DNA of 59,851 nucleotides from JAIVJN01 sp036732565 (GCA_036732565.1 DAINCF010000002.1:1-59851), one strand, 5' to 3'; shown: positions 50,024 through 59,851, numbered from the stretch's first letter. The notes: generated by a model from the sequence alone, not told the origin. Numbers and translations: made by a program.

Positions 50024-53000
50024 CAGAACTGCGCACGCAATGCGAACTGAAACGCCCTCGGCCCCCCAATTTGATACAGGGAGTTCAAACCGCCGACGCT
50101 GTTGAACATCTGTGTCGGCAGACCGAAGCTCGTGTTAGTCAAGTTGGCGACCGGATTGGCGAAGTTCGCCCGGTTCAGCGAATTGAATGCCTCGGCGCGC
50201 AGTTCGAGGCGCATCCTGGCAACGGTGAAGCGTCGTCGCACCGAGAGGTCGAGCTGGCTGAAAGGAAATCCTCGCAACGTGTTTCTTCCGAGCGATCCGT
50301 GCGTGTCGGTCCGTGCCACAAACGCATCACGATTGAAGCGTCGTCCTCCAGGCACCGCGGGATCCTCGAGTACGAGCGGCACATCAGGGACTACGTCAGG
50401 CCGAAGGCTGAGGAGATTGATCGCTGCCCCTCCCGGCGATGTCACATCGACCGGCGCCGCAGACATCGCCCGGACAACAGCGTCGATCGATGAGTCCCCC
50501 ACCAACAGCCGAGTCCATCCTCCGGGGGGTTCCGGAATCTGATACGTCGCCGCCAACGAAAACGAATGGCGCCGGTCGAAGTCAGATGGCCCACGGTTCT
50601 GTGCAGGACTGCTGACGATCGCAGGCAGATACATCAGCGCATCGCTGGACGAGGTGTCTGTCGACTTGGACAACGTGTAGTGGGCCAACGCCTGCAGACC
50701 GCCAGAGAGGCGACGACGATACTGCAACTGAAGAGCGTGATAGTCGGACCAGTCGAGGTTCCGCACGAGGCGAAGCTGACTGAAGTTGGGAACCTCGCTC
50801 TGGTAGAACTCCGTGCGATACAAGCGCCGGCCAGCCGTCCGCACATACGTGGCCGACACGGTTTGGCGCGCGCCGAGGGAATGCTCGAGGCCGACGTTGG
50901 CTTGAAGGGTGTACGGCAGTTTCAGATTCGGATCCGATCCATACACGAAGTTGTAGGGCGGCGCCGTTGTGAAGGCTGGCATGCTCGCGTCATCAACCGA
51001 CAACGGGTAGCGGGCCGGCGTGACCGTCCGCGTCGCCGCGTATGGGTAGCTGAACGCCCGATATGCGGCGCCGGTCTGGGTCGAGAAGCTATCGTAGAAG
51101 ATGCCAACGCCTCCGCGTAGGACGATCTGGCGATCTGCTGCCTGCGTCACGGCGTAGGACACGCCGACACGCGGAGCCACGTTGTCGAACGTCGTCTCGA
51201 ATGGCGGCGTCCCTTCCGGGGCCAGTGCGATCGTCGCTGGCGAGTCGACCCCGGTGACGGTGCGCGGGTCGTTGCCGTTCTTCTCCGACGGCGCCGGATT
51301 GAGCTCGTATCGGATGCCGTAGGTCAGCGTGAGGCGCGGCGAGATCGACCACGCGTCCTGTGCGAACAGGGACAGGCTCGTGAACCGCGGAAAAAACGGG
51401 CCCTCGAATGCCTGGACGATTGCGCTCGACGCGTTGCCAGCGAGAAGGGCGGCGACGTTCGGAAAGCTGATCGTCTGCTGATAGGCCACGAAATCGAAGA
51501 CGGGCGTCAAACGGCGATAGTCGAGGCCGAACTTGAGCTGATGCGAACCCGCGGACACCGACAACGTATCGACGATATTGAGTTGGTTCTGCGTGTTGCT
51601 GCCTTGGGACCCGAGGAATAGGTTCGGCAGCCCTGTCGGCACAATGGACACGACAGAGTCCTCGGGACTGATGAAGTCAGGAAAGAGCACGTCGTTGTCC
51701 GGCGGTGTCGCGTCACCATAAGTGTCAGGGATGCGGACTTGATGGCCTCGATTTCGGCTGATGTTGACGCGCAGCTCATTCACGCTCCGCCGAGATAGGA
51801 CGGACGTCGCTCCGAGCGTGACGGTCTGCGTGTTGAGCTGCGTCGGCACCAGCACGCTCAGGCTGTTGGAACTCACCCCGCGCGTCGCCTGTTCGGAGGG
51901 CGCGTAGTTGTAGCGGCCGAACAGCGTCACCGCGTCTGAGAGGCGATGATCGAGCCGGATGCTCGTCGCATCCGCGCGGGCGGGCGTCGAATACCCGCCG
52001 GCGAACTGTGCGACGCCGGAGGGCAGGTCCGGACCGGTCGGCATGGGATAGGCGTTCAGGATCTCCGCGATCGCGCCGGTCGCGGACGCGCGCGCCTGCC
52101 GTGACGGCACATCGACGATCGCGACCGTCGGAATCCGCTGGCGCAGGCCTTCGTACGAGAAGAAGAAAAAGGCACTGTTCCTCCCATCGTACGCGTCGCC
52201 TAGTCGAACTGGGCCACCCAGTACACCTCCAAACTGATTGTTGCGCAGCTGCGGCTTCGGCACCCCGCGTGCGTTCGCGAAGTAGTCGTTCGCATTCAGT
52301 GCGTCATGGCGAAAGTACTCGAACAACGATCCGGAGTAGGCGTTCGTACCTGAGCGCGTAACGATCGACACCTGTCCCCCCGGCGTGCGACCGTATTCCG
52401 GGGCGAAGCCGGACGTCTGTACGGTGAACTCCTGCATCGCCTCGAGGGAGACGAGGCTGGTGGTCGCACCGACGGCGTTGAATCCACCGAACTGTCCTGA
52501 AGCGCCGTTGAAGTTCGCCCCACTACCGGAAATCCCGAGATTCGCGGCCACGCCATCGACGTTGAAGCTGTTGGCGCTCTCGCGCGATCCGTTGACACTG
52601 AACTGTCCCTGTTGTGTCGTCGAGGCTAGGGTCGGGACGGCACCAGGCGCCAACTGGATGAGCGATTGAAACGTACGACCATTCATCGGGAGGTTCTCGA
52701 CAAACAGACGATCGATGGTTGTCGCGACCGTTCCAGATTGCGTCACGGGTGTCGCTTCAGCGACGACCGACACGGCGTCGGCCACGCTGCCAAGCTTCAA
52801 TGTGATCCGCAGGGATACATGGTCGCCCACGTTCAGGACAACGTTCGTGAGCTCGGCCGGCGCAAAACCATTCCGCTCAGCATGCAGGATGTAGCGTCCG
52901 GGGCTGACGAAGGGGAATGTGAAGCTTCCCTCGGCATTCGCCGTCGTCACCCGCGAGCCAGCGGTCTCGACATTGACCAGTCTGACAGTGGCATCGCGAA

Positions 53001-53205
53001 GCACAGCACCTGAGTCGTCGGCGACGATGCCGCTGAGTGTGGCAGTAGCGGTCTGACCGTGCGAAGCGCCTGGGATCAGTACCGCCGCCGCGAGGACAGC
53101 GAGGACCGCACTCGTCCGTCGGGTCGCCGCGTGGTCACGACGACCAGAAGCTCCATGCGTGCGGGTGAGCGGCCACCAAAATCGTCTCGCAGTCGAGAGG
53201 ATCAC
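50023..53205 (-). CDS. Oar-like TonB-dependent receptor
   Basis: A signal-type hydrophobic stretch (SAVLAVLAAAVLIPGASHGQ) precedes a CarboxypepD_reg domain (LSGIVADDSGAVLRDATVRL, GRYILHAERNGFAPAEL), a plug region with LPMNGRTFQSLIQLAPG, NVDGVAANLG and GQVSIVTRSGTNAYSGSLFE, and a long barrel ending in RAFQFALRAQF. The GTG at 53205 was chosen because TGGAGA lies seven bases upstream; the frame is open much further but overlaps the ADOP gene. Length 1060 aa. It is 23 bp after the ADOP stop and coupled to the permease pair. Confidence 0.88.
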   Translation of the reverse strand: MILSTARRFWWPLTRTHGASGRRDHAATRRTSAVLAVLAAAVLIPGASHGQTATATLSGIVADDSGAVLRDATVRLVNVETAGSRVTTANAEGSFTFPFVSPGRYILHAERNGFAPAELTNVVLNVGDHVSLRITLKLGSVADAVSVVAEATPVTQSGTVATTIDRLFVENLPMNGRTFQSLIQLAPGAVPTLASTTQQGQFSVNGSRESANSFNVDGVAANLGISGSGANFNGASGQFGGFNAVGATTSLVSLEAMQEFTVQTSGFAPEYGRTPGGQVSIVTRSGTNAYSGSLFEYFRHDALNANDYFANARGVPKPQLRNNQFGGVLGGPVRLGDAYDGRNSAFFFFSYEGLRQRIPTVAIVDVPSRQARASATGAIAEILNAYPMPTGPDLPSGVAQFAGGYSTPARADATSIRLDHRLSDAVTLFGRYNYAPSEQATRGVSSNSLSVLVPTQLNTQTVTLGATSVLSRRSVNELRVNISRNRGHQVRIPDTYGDATPPDNDVLFPDFISPEDSVVSIVPTGLPNLFLGSQGSNTQNQLNIVDTLSVSAGSHQLKFGLDYRRLTPVFDFVAYQQTISFPNVAALLAGNASSAIVQAFEGPFFPRFTSLSLFAQDAWSISPRLTLTYGIRYELNPAPSEKNGNDPRTVTGVDSPATIALAPEGTPPFETTFDNVAPRVGVSYAVTQAADRQIVLRGGVGIFYDSFSTQTGAAYRAFSYPYAATRTVTPARYPLSVDDASMPAFTTAPPYNFVYGSDPNLKLPYTLQANVGLEHSLGARQTVSATYVRTAGRRLYRTEFYQSEVPNFSQLRLVRNLDWSDYHALQLQYRRRLSGGLQALAHYTLSKSTDTSSSDALMYLPAIVSSPAQNRGPSDFDRRHSFSLAATYQIPEPPGGWTRLLVGDSSIDAVVRAMSAAPVDVTSPGGAAINLLSLRPDVVPDVPLVLEDPAVPGGRRFNRDAFVARTDTHGSLGRNTLRGFPFSQLDLSVRRRFTVARMRLELRAEAFNSLNRANFANPVANLTNTSFGLPTQMFNSVGGLNSLYQIGGPRAFQFALRAQF

Positions 53206-53228
53206 GTAGAAGTCTCCAGTTTCAGACG

Positions 53229-55688
53229 TCACTCTTGCTTCAGCGCGTCTATTGGATCGACCGCAGCCGCCCGTCGCGCTGGGAGATAGCAAGCCGCGGC
53301 GCAGGCCATCGCCAGCGTCAAGGACACGCCAAACCATGTCAACGGATCCATCACCGTGATGCCGAACAACAACGCCGAGAGCGTCCGCGTCACGACTGTC
53401 GATACTGCGAGGCCGACAATGATTCCTACGAACGCAGGTGTCATCCCCTGCCGAACAATCAGTGCGATCACCTCTGCAGCCTGCGCGCCGAGCGCTATCC
53501 GGATACCGAGTTCGCGCGAGCGCTGCCGGACCGACCACGCGAGGATGCCGTGAATGCCGACGAGCGCGAGGGCCACGGCGATTGCGGCAAACACCCACAA
53601 GACGGCCGTCCACAAACGCTGCTGCCAGATCGAGCTGGCCAGGATCGACGTCATCGTTCGCAGGCTGTAGATGGCTAGATCGGGATCGACGGCCCAGATC
53701 TCGCGCTGAACCGCGCGCGCCGATTCGAGCGGCGCACCACGCGTGCGGATGACGAAGTGAAAATCACCGGCTGTGACCTGCGTGTATGGATAGTAGATGG
53801 CCAGGTCGCTCTCGGCGTGGAGCCCGCTGTACTTCACGTTGCCGACGACCCCGACGATCGTGAACCACTCGCCAGGTGCGGTGGCGCTTCCGGGCTTGAT
53901 GCGCTTGCCGATCGGGTCGGAGTCCGGCCAGAAACGCCTCGCCATCGCTTCGTTCACGATCGCCACGCGAGGGCGAGCCTGCGTCTCGTGCTCTTCAAAG
54001 GGGCGCCCGCGCGTCAGCGGAATCCCGGATACATGAAAGTAATCCGGAGTGATCACGACCCCTCTGACAAGGGGGTTGCGCTCCTGCTCGCTCGTCCCTT
54101 GGCCGTCGAGCGTCACCGGGCCAGGCTGCCGGATGGCGCTCCTGCCGTCGTACGGAATGACACGGCTTCCAGCGGCGGCGTCAACGCCGGGAATCGATTT
54201 CAGGCGTTCGACGATACGCTGATAGAGCGACGTGTAGGCGGGCAGCGGAGGCGTGGCAACGTATCGGTCGCCTGGCGGCGAGACGTACACAACCAGCAGT
54301 CCGTCTGGTCGAAATCCTGGATCCACGCGTTGCAGATTCGAAAAGCTCCGAAGCATCAGACCTGCGCCGATCAGGAGAAGCAGCGAAAACGCGACCGCCG
54401 ATGCCACAAGGACCGCACGACCAAACGCGGTCGCGCGGCTTCCCGCGGCGCCACGACTGCCTTCCTTGAGAGCTTGTTCTTGGTCCTGCCGCAATGCGCG
54501 CAGCGCAGGCACGACACCGGCGACGATTCCGACACCAAGCGCAAGCAGCCACGCGTATGAAAGCACGCGCCAATCCAAATCGAAGGTGATCCACAGCGGG
54601 AGGTCGATCGGAATCGATGCTCGGAGCGCGCGCACACTCCCAACCGACACCATCACGCCCAGTACGGCCCCGAGCAGCGCAAGCGTCAGGCTTTCGCTGA
54701 CTAGGTGTCGAATCACCCCGCTGCGGCCGGCACCCAGTGCGATGCGTACTGCAAGCTCCTTGCGTCGTTCAGTCGCGCGGGCGAGCAGAAGGTTAGTCAC
54801 GTTGACGCACGACACGAGGAACACGAAGCCGGCGGCCCCAAGCAACGGCGGAAGGTACGGGCGGATGTCACTGACCTGCGAATCTCGAAGGGGCGCCATC
54901 GAGAAACGCACGCCCGTGTTCGTCTGTGGATATTCGCGTTCGAGGCGCCCTGCGATACTGTCCAAGTCCTGCTGTGCGGTGGCTTTCGACACGTCCGCTC
55001 GCAACCGTCCAACGACTGCCCACCCTCTGGCGTCGCGGTTGAAGCTCCGCATCGTGCGCTTGGCGCGGTCGAACCAGCTTTCGATCGGTGCCCACGCGTC
55101 GGCGTTGTCGGGAAACCGAAAACCCGGAGGCATCACGCCAACGATTCTGTAGTCGGTGGTGTCAAGCTTGATGCCACGCCCAATGATTCCGGCCTCCGCA
55201 TTGAATCGGCGACGCCAGAGGTCGTGGCTGAGAATCACCGAGTACAGGTCCTCGCCGGGGCGCTCCTCGGCGTGGACGAACGCACGACCGAGATACGGAG
55301 GTACACCAAGAAGGGTGAAGAGCTCTGACGAGGCGAAGTTCACGCGAACAGGGAGTGGCTCCGTCACCTCTCCAGGCAGATTGAAGTCGAGAGTCGTAAA
55401 CGTTGCGAGGCGCTCGAACGTCCGATTCTGATCTCTCAGATCCAGGTAGTCAGCTAGCGAGGTGCCGACCGGCCGTGCCTCTGCATGCAGTTGCCGGCTC
55501 TGAACCTGCAGCAGCCGTTCCGGCTGGTCGTACGGAAGAGGGCGCAGCAGGATGCCATTGACGACACTGAAGATCGTGGTATTCGCGCCAAGGCCCAGCG
55601 CAAGCGTCAGGACGACGGCTAGCGAGAAGCCTGGACGGTGCCACAGAACTCGGAGCGTGCCGGGCCAATTCGCCACCGTGCGACACAT
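53229..55688 (-). CDS. ADOP-family permease
   Basis: 819 aa. First helix GFSLAVVLTLALGLGANTTI, MacB-like core with GVMPPGFRFP, three helices (VFLVSCVNVTNLLLARA onward), a second core and three helices ending in RRAAAVDPIDALKQE. LALGAGRSG and ALGAQAAEV are the conserved cytoplasmic loops. ATG at 55688 (GTG at 55706 is possible). No ATPase lies next to it; the TonB receptor follows after 23 bp. Confidence 0.9.
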   Translation of the reverse strand: MCRTVANWPGTLRVLWHRPGFSLAVVLTLALGLGANTTIFSVVNGILLRPLPYDQPERLLQVQSRQLHAEARPVGTSLADYLDLRDQNRTFERLATFTTLDFNLPGEVTEPLPVRVNFASSELFTLLGVPPYLGRAFVHAEERPGEDLYSVILSHDLWRRRFNAEAGIIGRGIKLDTTDYRIVGVMPPGFRFPDNADAWAPIESWFDRAKRTMRSFNRDARGWAVVGRLRADVSKATAQQDLDSIAGRLEREYPQTNTGVRFSMAPLRDSQVSDIRPYLPPLLGAAGFVFLVSCVNVTNLLLARATERRKELAVRIALGAGRSGVIRHLVSESLTLALLGAVLGVMVSVGSVRALRASIPIDLPLWITFDLDWRVLSYAWLLALGVGIVAGVVPALRALRQDQEQALKEGSRGAAGSRATAFGRAVLVASAVAFSLLLLIGAGLMLRSFSNLQRVDPGFRPDGLLVVYVSPPGDRYVATPPLPAYTSLYQRIVERLKSIPGVDAAAGSRVIPYDGRSAIRQPGPVTLDGQGTSEQERNPLVRGVVITPDYFHVSGIPLTRGRPFEEHETQARPRVAIVNEAMARRFWPDSDPIGKRIKPGSATAPGEWFTIVGVVGNVKYSGLHAESDLAIYYPYTQVTAGDFHFVIRTRGAPLESARAVQREIWAVDPDLAIYSLRTMTSILASSIWQQRLWTAVLWVFAAIAVALALVGIHGILAWSVRQRSRELGIRIALGAQAAEVIALIVRQGMTPAFVGIIVGLAVSTVVTRTLSALLFGITVMDPLTWFGVSLTLAMACAAACYLPARRAAAVDPIDALKQE

Positions 55689-55770
55689 CGTGAGGACGAG
55701 CAGCACAGGCGCGCACCCCCGTTCTCACGAGTGGCCGCTACGAGCCGATGAGTGGCTGGATTCCGCAGCC

Positions 55771-58218
55771 TCACTCAGCTCGCAGCGCGATTGTTGGGTC
55801 GACACGCGAGGCACGCATCGCAGGGAGCCAGCAGGCCAGCGCCACCGTGAGGCAGATCACCAGCAGTACTGACGCATAGGTCGAAAGATCGTATGCGGTC
55901 ACGCCGAACAGGAAGCTCGCCGCCAGTTGACCGAGTGCCAGTGCGCCGAGTAGACCGATGGCGGCGCCAATCGCGCAGAGCTTGGCGCCCTCGCGCAGGA
56001 CCAAGGCGCGGACCGCGGACGGCGCGGCGCCGAGGGCCAGCCGCACGCCCATCTCTCGCGTTCGCTGCGCAACCGCGTAACTGATCACCCCGTAGACGCC
56101 GACCGCGGCCAGCATCAGCGCCAGCGCAGCGAACGCCGTGAACAGTACGCCCCATAACCGTCGCTGCCACAGCGATTCGGTCATCGTCCGCTGGACGGTC
56201 TTCACCGACGACACGGCGGCGGTCGGCTCCGCCGCGAGCACGGCGCGACGAATGGTGTCCGTGAACCCTTCAGGATCGCCGTTCGTCCGCACGACGTAGT
56301 AGCTGGTGGCGGCGGGCCACTGCGTGGTCGGGTAGTAGAGCTCGACGCCGACCTCGCCCTCGGCGGCGTGATGCTTGACGTTGCCAACGATGCCCACGAC
56401 CCGGGTCCACGGGTTGACGGGGGTAACTTGTCCCCAAGAGATGTACTGCCCAATGGGATCCTGGTTCGGCCAGAACAGCTGTGCGGCGCGCTCGCTGATC
56501 ACCGTGACGGGCTCGGACTCGGTCGTGTCATTGGCTTCGAGCAACCGCCCACGCACCAGCGGAATGCGCATGGTCGCGAAGTAGTCGGGAGTGACGTCCG
56601 CACCAGAGATCGGCGCCAGCGTCTTGCCGTCCTGCTCGGCGCGGCCTTTGATGAAGATGTCGGCTTGGATGCGCTCCGTGCTGGTACTGCTGTACGGCAG
56701 GTAGGTCGAGACCGCGGCCGAGCGCACACCGGGAAGCGCGCGGAGCGCATCGAGCACGCGCTCGTGAATGGCCGCGAGCACTGCGGCGGACGTCTGACGG
56801 CTCCCAGGCGCCCAGAGCACGACTCGCGCGGCAACCGCCCCCTCCGGCTCAAACCCGGGATTGCGCTGCTGCAACTCGAGGAACGTCTTCATCAGCAATC
56901 CGGCGCAGACGAGCAGCAGCACCGACAGTGCGATCTCCGTGATCACCAGCGACGACCGCACCGGCGATCGCGTCGCGCCTCGTGCACCGTCTCTCAGGCT
57001 GCCCGCGAGATCGACGCGCCATCCGGCCATGATCGGGGCGAGGCCAAACAACAGCGCAGTCACAATCCCAAGCGCAGCCGCGAGCGCTAGCACCGGACCG
57101 TCGACCTCGACTCGCACCCAAGCGGGCAAATCGACAGGAATCAGTCCCAGCAGCCCACGGACACCAGCCCACCCCATAGCGACGCCACACAGCGCGCCGG
57201 CAACGCCGACGAGCAGGCTCTCGATCAACAGCCCGCGTACGATGCGGCCGCCGCCGGCGCCGAGCGCAGCCTTGACCGCGATCTCGCGGCGTCGCCCAGC
57301 GGTGCGCACCAGGAGCAGGTTCGCGACGTTGGCGCAGCAGATCAAGAGTACGAACGCCACGCCCGCCAGGCACACAATCAGGTACGGTCGGACGTCACCC
57401 ATCTCGAACTCGCGCATCGGCGTCAGGGCCACGCGCACGCCGTCGTTCTCACGCGGAAAGTCGCGCTCCAGCGCCGTCGCGGTCGCGTTCAGGTCGGCCG
57501 TGGCGTCGGCAATCGAACGGCCCGGCGCCAGCCTCGCGAGCGTGTTGTACCAACGACCGCCGCGCCACTTGTTGCGGCGGTCGTCGTCGGCCGCCATGTT
57601 CTGGTACCACGACTCCATCGGCATCCACGCCGCGACGCGATCGGGAAACGCGAAGCCGGGCGGCATCACTCCGATGATGGTGTACGTCAGTCGATCGGTG
57701 CGAAGTGGCTTGCCGACGATCGCTGGGTCGGCGCCGAATTGCGACTGCCAGAGCTCGTAGGCGATCACCGCCTTGTTGACATCACCGCCCGGGCGATCTT
57801 CCTCTGGCAGGAACAACCGCCCAACAACCGGCGTCACGCCGAGCAACGCAATCGCGTCGGCATCGAGCTGGGACGCTCTGATCACGATAGGAGCGCCGTC
57901 CGTCAGCAGCCGCGTGTCGAACACGGCAAACGCGCCGATACCGGCCACAGCTCGTGAGAGCCGGCGGTAATCCTGGACGTCGAGCAGGGACATCCCTCGC
58001 TTCGCGCCGCCTTCTTTCGTGTACACGCTCTGCACACGCACGAGATCATCGGGTGCCGCGTACGGATACGGCCGCAGCAGCAATGCATAGACAAAGCTGT
58101 ACACGGTCGTGGTCGCGCCGATGCCGAGCCCCAGCGTCAACACCAGGGCAATCGTGAAGGTGGGGCGTGCCAGCAGTCCCCTGACCGCGTCGCGGAGGTC
58201 GATCGCCAATCCGCTCAT
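55771..58218 (-). CDS. ADOP-family permease
   Basis: 815 aa with the same duplicated FtsX/MacB layout. First helix FTIALVLTLGLGIGATTTVY, then GVMPPGFAFPDRVAAWMPME, CCANVANLLLVRTAGRRREI, and the second half from SLVITEIALSVLLLVCAGLL to MRASRVDPTIALRAE. Shared strings with the neighbouring ADOPs (GVMPPGF, ANLLLVR/TNLLLAR, VGVYGVISYAVAQRTREMG) show tandem duplication. ATG at 58218 was preferred to 58335, which adds a non-homologous His/Arg-rich segment. The gap to the preceding gene end is 131 bp. Confidence 0.9.
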   Translation of the reverse strand: MSGLAIDLRDAVRGLLARPTFTIALVLTLGLGIGATTTVYSFVYALLLRPYPYAAPDDLVRVQSVYTKEGGAKRGMSLLDVQDYRRLSRAVAGIGAFAVFDTRLLTDGAPIVIRASQLDADAIALLGVTPVVGRLFLPEEDRPGGDVNKAVIAYELWQSQFGADPAIVGKPLRTDRLTYTIIGVMPPGFAFPDRVAAWMPMESWYQNMAADDDRRNKWRGGRWYNTLARLAPGRSIADATADLNATATALERDFPRENDGVRVALTPMREFEMGDVRPYLIVCLAGVAFVLLICCANVANLLLVRTAGRRREIAVKAALGAGGGRIVRGLLIESLLVGVAGALCGVAMGWAGVRGLLGLIPVDLPAWVRVEVDGPVLALAAALGIVTALLFGLAPIMAGWRVDLAGSLRDGARGATRSPVRSSLVITEIALSVLLLVCAGLLMKTFLELQQRNPGFEPEGAVAARVVLWAPGSRQTSAAVLAAIHERVLDALRALPGVRSAAVSTYLPYSSTSTERIQADIFIKGRAEQDGKTLAPISGADVTPDYFATMRIPLVRGRLLEANDTTESEPVTVISERAAQLFWPNQDPIGQYISWGQVTPVNPWTRVVGIVGNVKHHAAEGEVGVELYYPTTQWPAATSYYVVRTNGDPEGFTDTIRRAVLAAEPTAAVSSVKTVQRTMTESLWQRRLWGVLFTAFAALALMLAAVGVYGVISYAVAQRTREMGVRLALGAAPSAVRALVLREGAKLCAIGAAIGLLGALALGQLAASFLFGVTAYDLSTYASVLLVICLTVALACWLPAMRASRVDPTIALRAE

Positions 58219-58349
58219 CTCATGAGAGTGACGCGCGTGATGAGCCGGACATTGCGAAAGCAAATCAACGGGATGAAAAGGGAGGTCAGTGGATGCGGAA
58301 CGGAGATGGGCGCGAACCTCCCCTTGATCGACCAATACGATGAACCGGA

Positions 58350-59851
58350 CTATTCGATCCGGAGCGCGTCAGTGACTTCGATCCGCGCCGCCGTGCTCGC
58401 CGGTCGCCAACACGCGAGCGCAGCGACCGCGAGCAAGAGGGCGGGAACGCCGAGGTAGACCAGCGGATCGAATGGTCCGATGCCGAACAACAATCGACGC
58501 ATGATCGGCGCCGCAGCGATCGCGCCGAGGAGGCCCACGACGACACCGGCGGCGACCACCCGCATGCCGTCCTTGAGCACCTGTATCCGGAGACCGTGCG
58601 GCGTCTCCCCCAGCGCCAGGCGGATGCCCAGCTCGCGTCCGCGCTGCGAAACCGCGTAGCTCACCGCTCCGTAGACACCGATAGCCCCGAGGCCCAGCGC
58701 GAGCGCGGCAAACGTCGCGAGTACCCAGAGCGCGAACTGCCGTTCACGCGTGTGCAACCGCACCCACTCACCGAGCGGCATCAGATTGGCCAACGCCACA
58801 CCTGAGTCCAATTGTCGGACGGCGGTGCGCACGTCGCCCACGGGCACCGGTCCGCTGCGGCCACGCACCACCAGCGACTGAAACGGCATCGGCATCCGCT
58901 GGAACGTCGTGTAGAACTCGGGTGCAGAGGGCACGTCGAGACGCTGCTGGCGGACGTCGCCCACCACGCCGACGATCTCGCTCCACGGCTCATCCCGACC
59001 GCTGCGAATGCGCCGGCCGATCGGCGACGCCTCACCGAACAGCCGACGAGCGAACGCGCGGTTGACAACGATGACCCGCGCGCCACCTTCCCAGATCTCG
59101 AGCTCGGTCGGCCATCGTCCGCTCCCGAGCGAAATCCCCATCGCGGCGAAGTAGTTGCCGGCCACCTGGTTGTAATAGACGAGGGGCTCCTGTCCTTCTG
59201 GGACCGGGCTGCCCTCGATCTCGATCGTCGACGTCCACAGCTTCGGCTTGTAGGGGAAATAGAGAAGCCCTCCGGCCGCCTCCACGCTGGGCATGGCCTC
59301 GAGCGACCGAATCAGATCGCGATAGAACCGCACGTACGCCGCGTCGTCGGGATAGCGCGAGCTCGGAATATAGAGGTCGAAATACGTCGCACGCTCTGCA
59401 TCGAAACCCGGGTCGACGCGCAAGACATTGGCGAAGCTTCTGAGCAGCAGGCTTCCAGCAATCAGCAGCAGGCACGCCATCGCGATCTGAAGGCCGACGA
59501 GTGCGTGGTGCCATCGCTGCGCGCCGCGGCTCGCGGTGCCCGAGCGCCCGGACTCGGCGAGCACGCCCGAGAGGTTGCCGCGCCCGAGCTCGAACGACGG
59601 AGCGATCGCGCACAGAAGCGCCGCCACGATTGCCAACGCAAGCGCGAAGGCGATGACGCCAGGGGTCAGGCTGGCCTCGCCAAGACGTGGCAGCGCGGTC
59701 CCGAATCCAGCCAACGCGCGAATACTCGCCCACGCAATCCCGAGGCCGACGAGACCGCCGCCGAGCGCGAGGACGACGCCTTCAAGGATCAGCAGCCGCA
59801 CCACGCGAGCGGGCCGCGCGCCGAGCGCCAGCCGCGTTGCCGTCTCGCGCC
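58350..59851 (-). CDS. ADOP-family permease, 5' part outside the window
   Basis: The frame runs off the window end, so only the C-terminal ~500 residues are seen. It begins in the conserved cytoplasmic loop (ETATRLALGARPARVVRLLI), then helices LEGVVLALGGGLVGLGIAWA and onward, the second MacB-like core and the last FtsX block (GLGAIGVYGAVSYAVSQRGR, IRLALGETPHGLRIQVL) to TAARIEVTDALRIE. It is the third ADOP in this tandem group. Its start and first domain cannot be judged here. Confidence 0.88.
   Translation of the reverse strand, partial: RETATRLALGARPARVVRLLILEGVVLALGGGLVGLGIAWASIRALAGFGTALPRLGEASLTPGVIAFALALAIVAALLCAIAPSFELGRGNLSGVLAESGRSGTASRGAQRWHHALVGLQIAMACLLLIAGSLLLRSFANVLRVDPGFDAERATYFDLYIPSSRYPDDAAYVRFYRDLIRSLEAMPSVEAAGGLLYFPYKPKLWTSTIEIEGSPVPEGQEPLVYYNQVAGNYFAAMGISLGSGRWPTELEIWEGGARVIVVNRAFARRLFGEASPIGRRIRSGRDEPWSEIVGVVGDVRQQRLDVPSAPEFYTTFQRMPMPFQSLVVRGRSGPVPVGDVRTAVRQLDSGVALANLMPLGEWVRLHTRERQFALWVLATFAALALGLGAIGVYGAVSYAVSQRGRELGIRLALGETPHGLRIQVLKDGMRVVAAGVVVGLLGAIAAAPIMRRLLFGIGPFDPLVYLGVPALLLAVAALACWRPASTAARIEVTDALRIE

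Overview
The window comes from a GC-rich chromosome and most resembles an Acidobacteriota genome of the Vicinamibacterales type. This is an inference. It rests on four duplicated MacB/FtsX-type permeases with no ATPase beside them (the ADOP family), two Oar-like TonB-dependent receptors with a carboxypeptidase-regulatory N-terminus, a sulfatase-fold protein fused to TPR repeats, and many TTG/GTG starts. I saw no rRNA, tRNA, CRISPR array, integrase, transposase or prophage module.

Layout. 0-6.2 kb: a HAD-fold protein that has lost its nucleophile, a decayed Peptidase_S74-type remnant, a large secreted PQQ-type sugar dehydrogenase with PKD and lectin-like repeats, and an AsmA-like protein. 6.2-17.4 kb: a methyltransferase, DNA ligase D (ligase plus polymerase domains), a TonB receptor, divergent transaldolase and glucose-6-phosphate isomerase, a small coiled-coil protein, a secreted astacin-type protease and a basic DUF6496-type protein. 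17.5-22.5 kb: a LOG-type protein, an ADOP permease, an alpha/beta-hydrolase lacking its catalytic Ser and His, and a secreted protein of unknown role. 23.0-30.2 kb: an acetate kinase-phosphoketolase operon followed by small accessory genes, a truncated Crp/Fnr regulator and a CHAD protein; coding density is low here and gene remnants are present. 31.0-34.4 kb: a complete FecCD/BtuC-type ABC importer (ATPase, binding lipoprotein, permease). 34.4-45.9 kb, all on the minus strand: a His-rich exported protein, a heavy-metal RND tripartite efflux pump (outer membrane factor, adaptor, pump), an Oar-like receptor and a sulfatase-fold/TPR lipoprotein, possibly one long transcription unit behind a 23-bp perfect dyad. 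46.0-46.8 kb: a Phd/VapC-type toxin-antitoxin pair on the opposite strand. 46.8-59.9 kb, minus strand: three ADOP permeases (the last cut by the window end), an Oar-like receptor and two ABC-2/DUF3526-type permeases, with no ATPase gene in reach.

How parts work together. Phosphoketolase makes acetyl-phosphate and acetate kinase converts it to acetate plus ATP; transaldolase and phosphoglucose isomerase feed the same sugar-phosphate pool. The RND pump with its His-rich protein is best read as metal export. The most unusual features are repeats and decay: a degenerate GGCTTGAG/CTCAAGCC heptamer repeat that fills three intergenic gaps (7.0, 12.7 and 34.4 kb), a related repeat style inside the ligase D linker, several REP-like palindromes, and at least three gene remnants.
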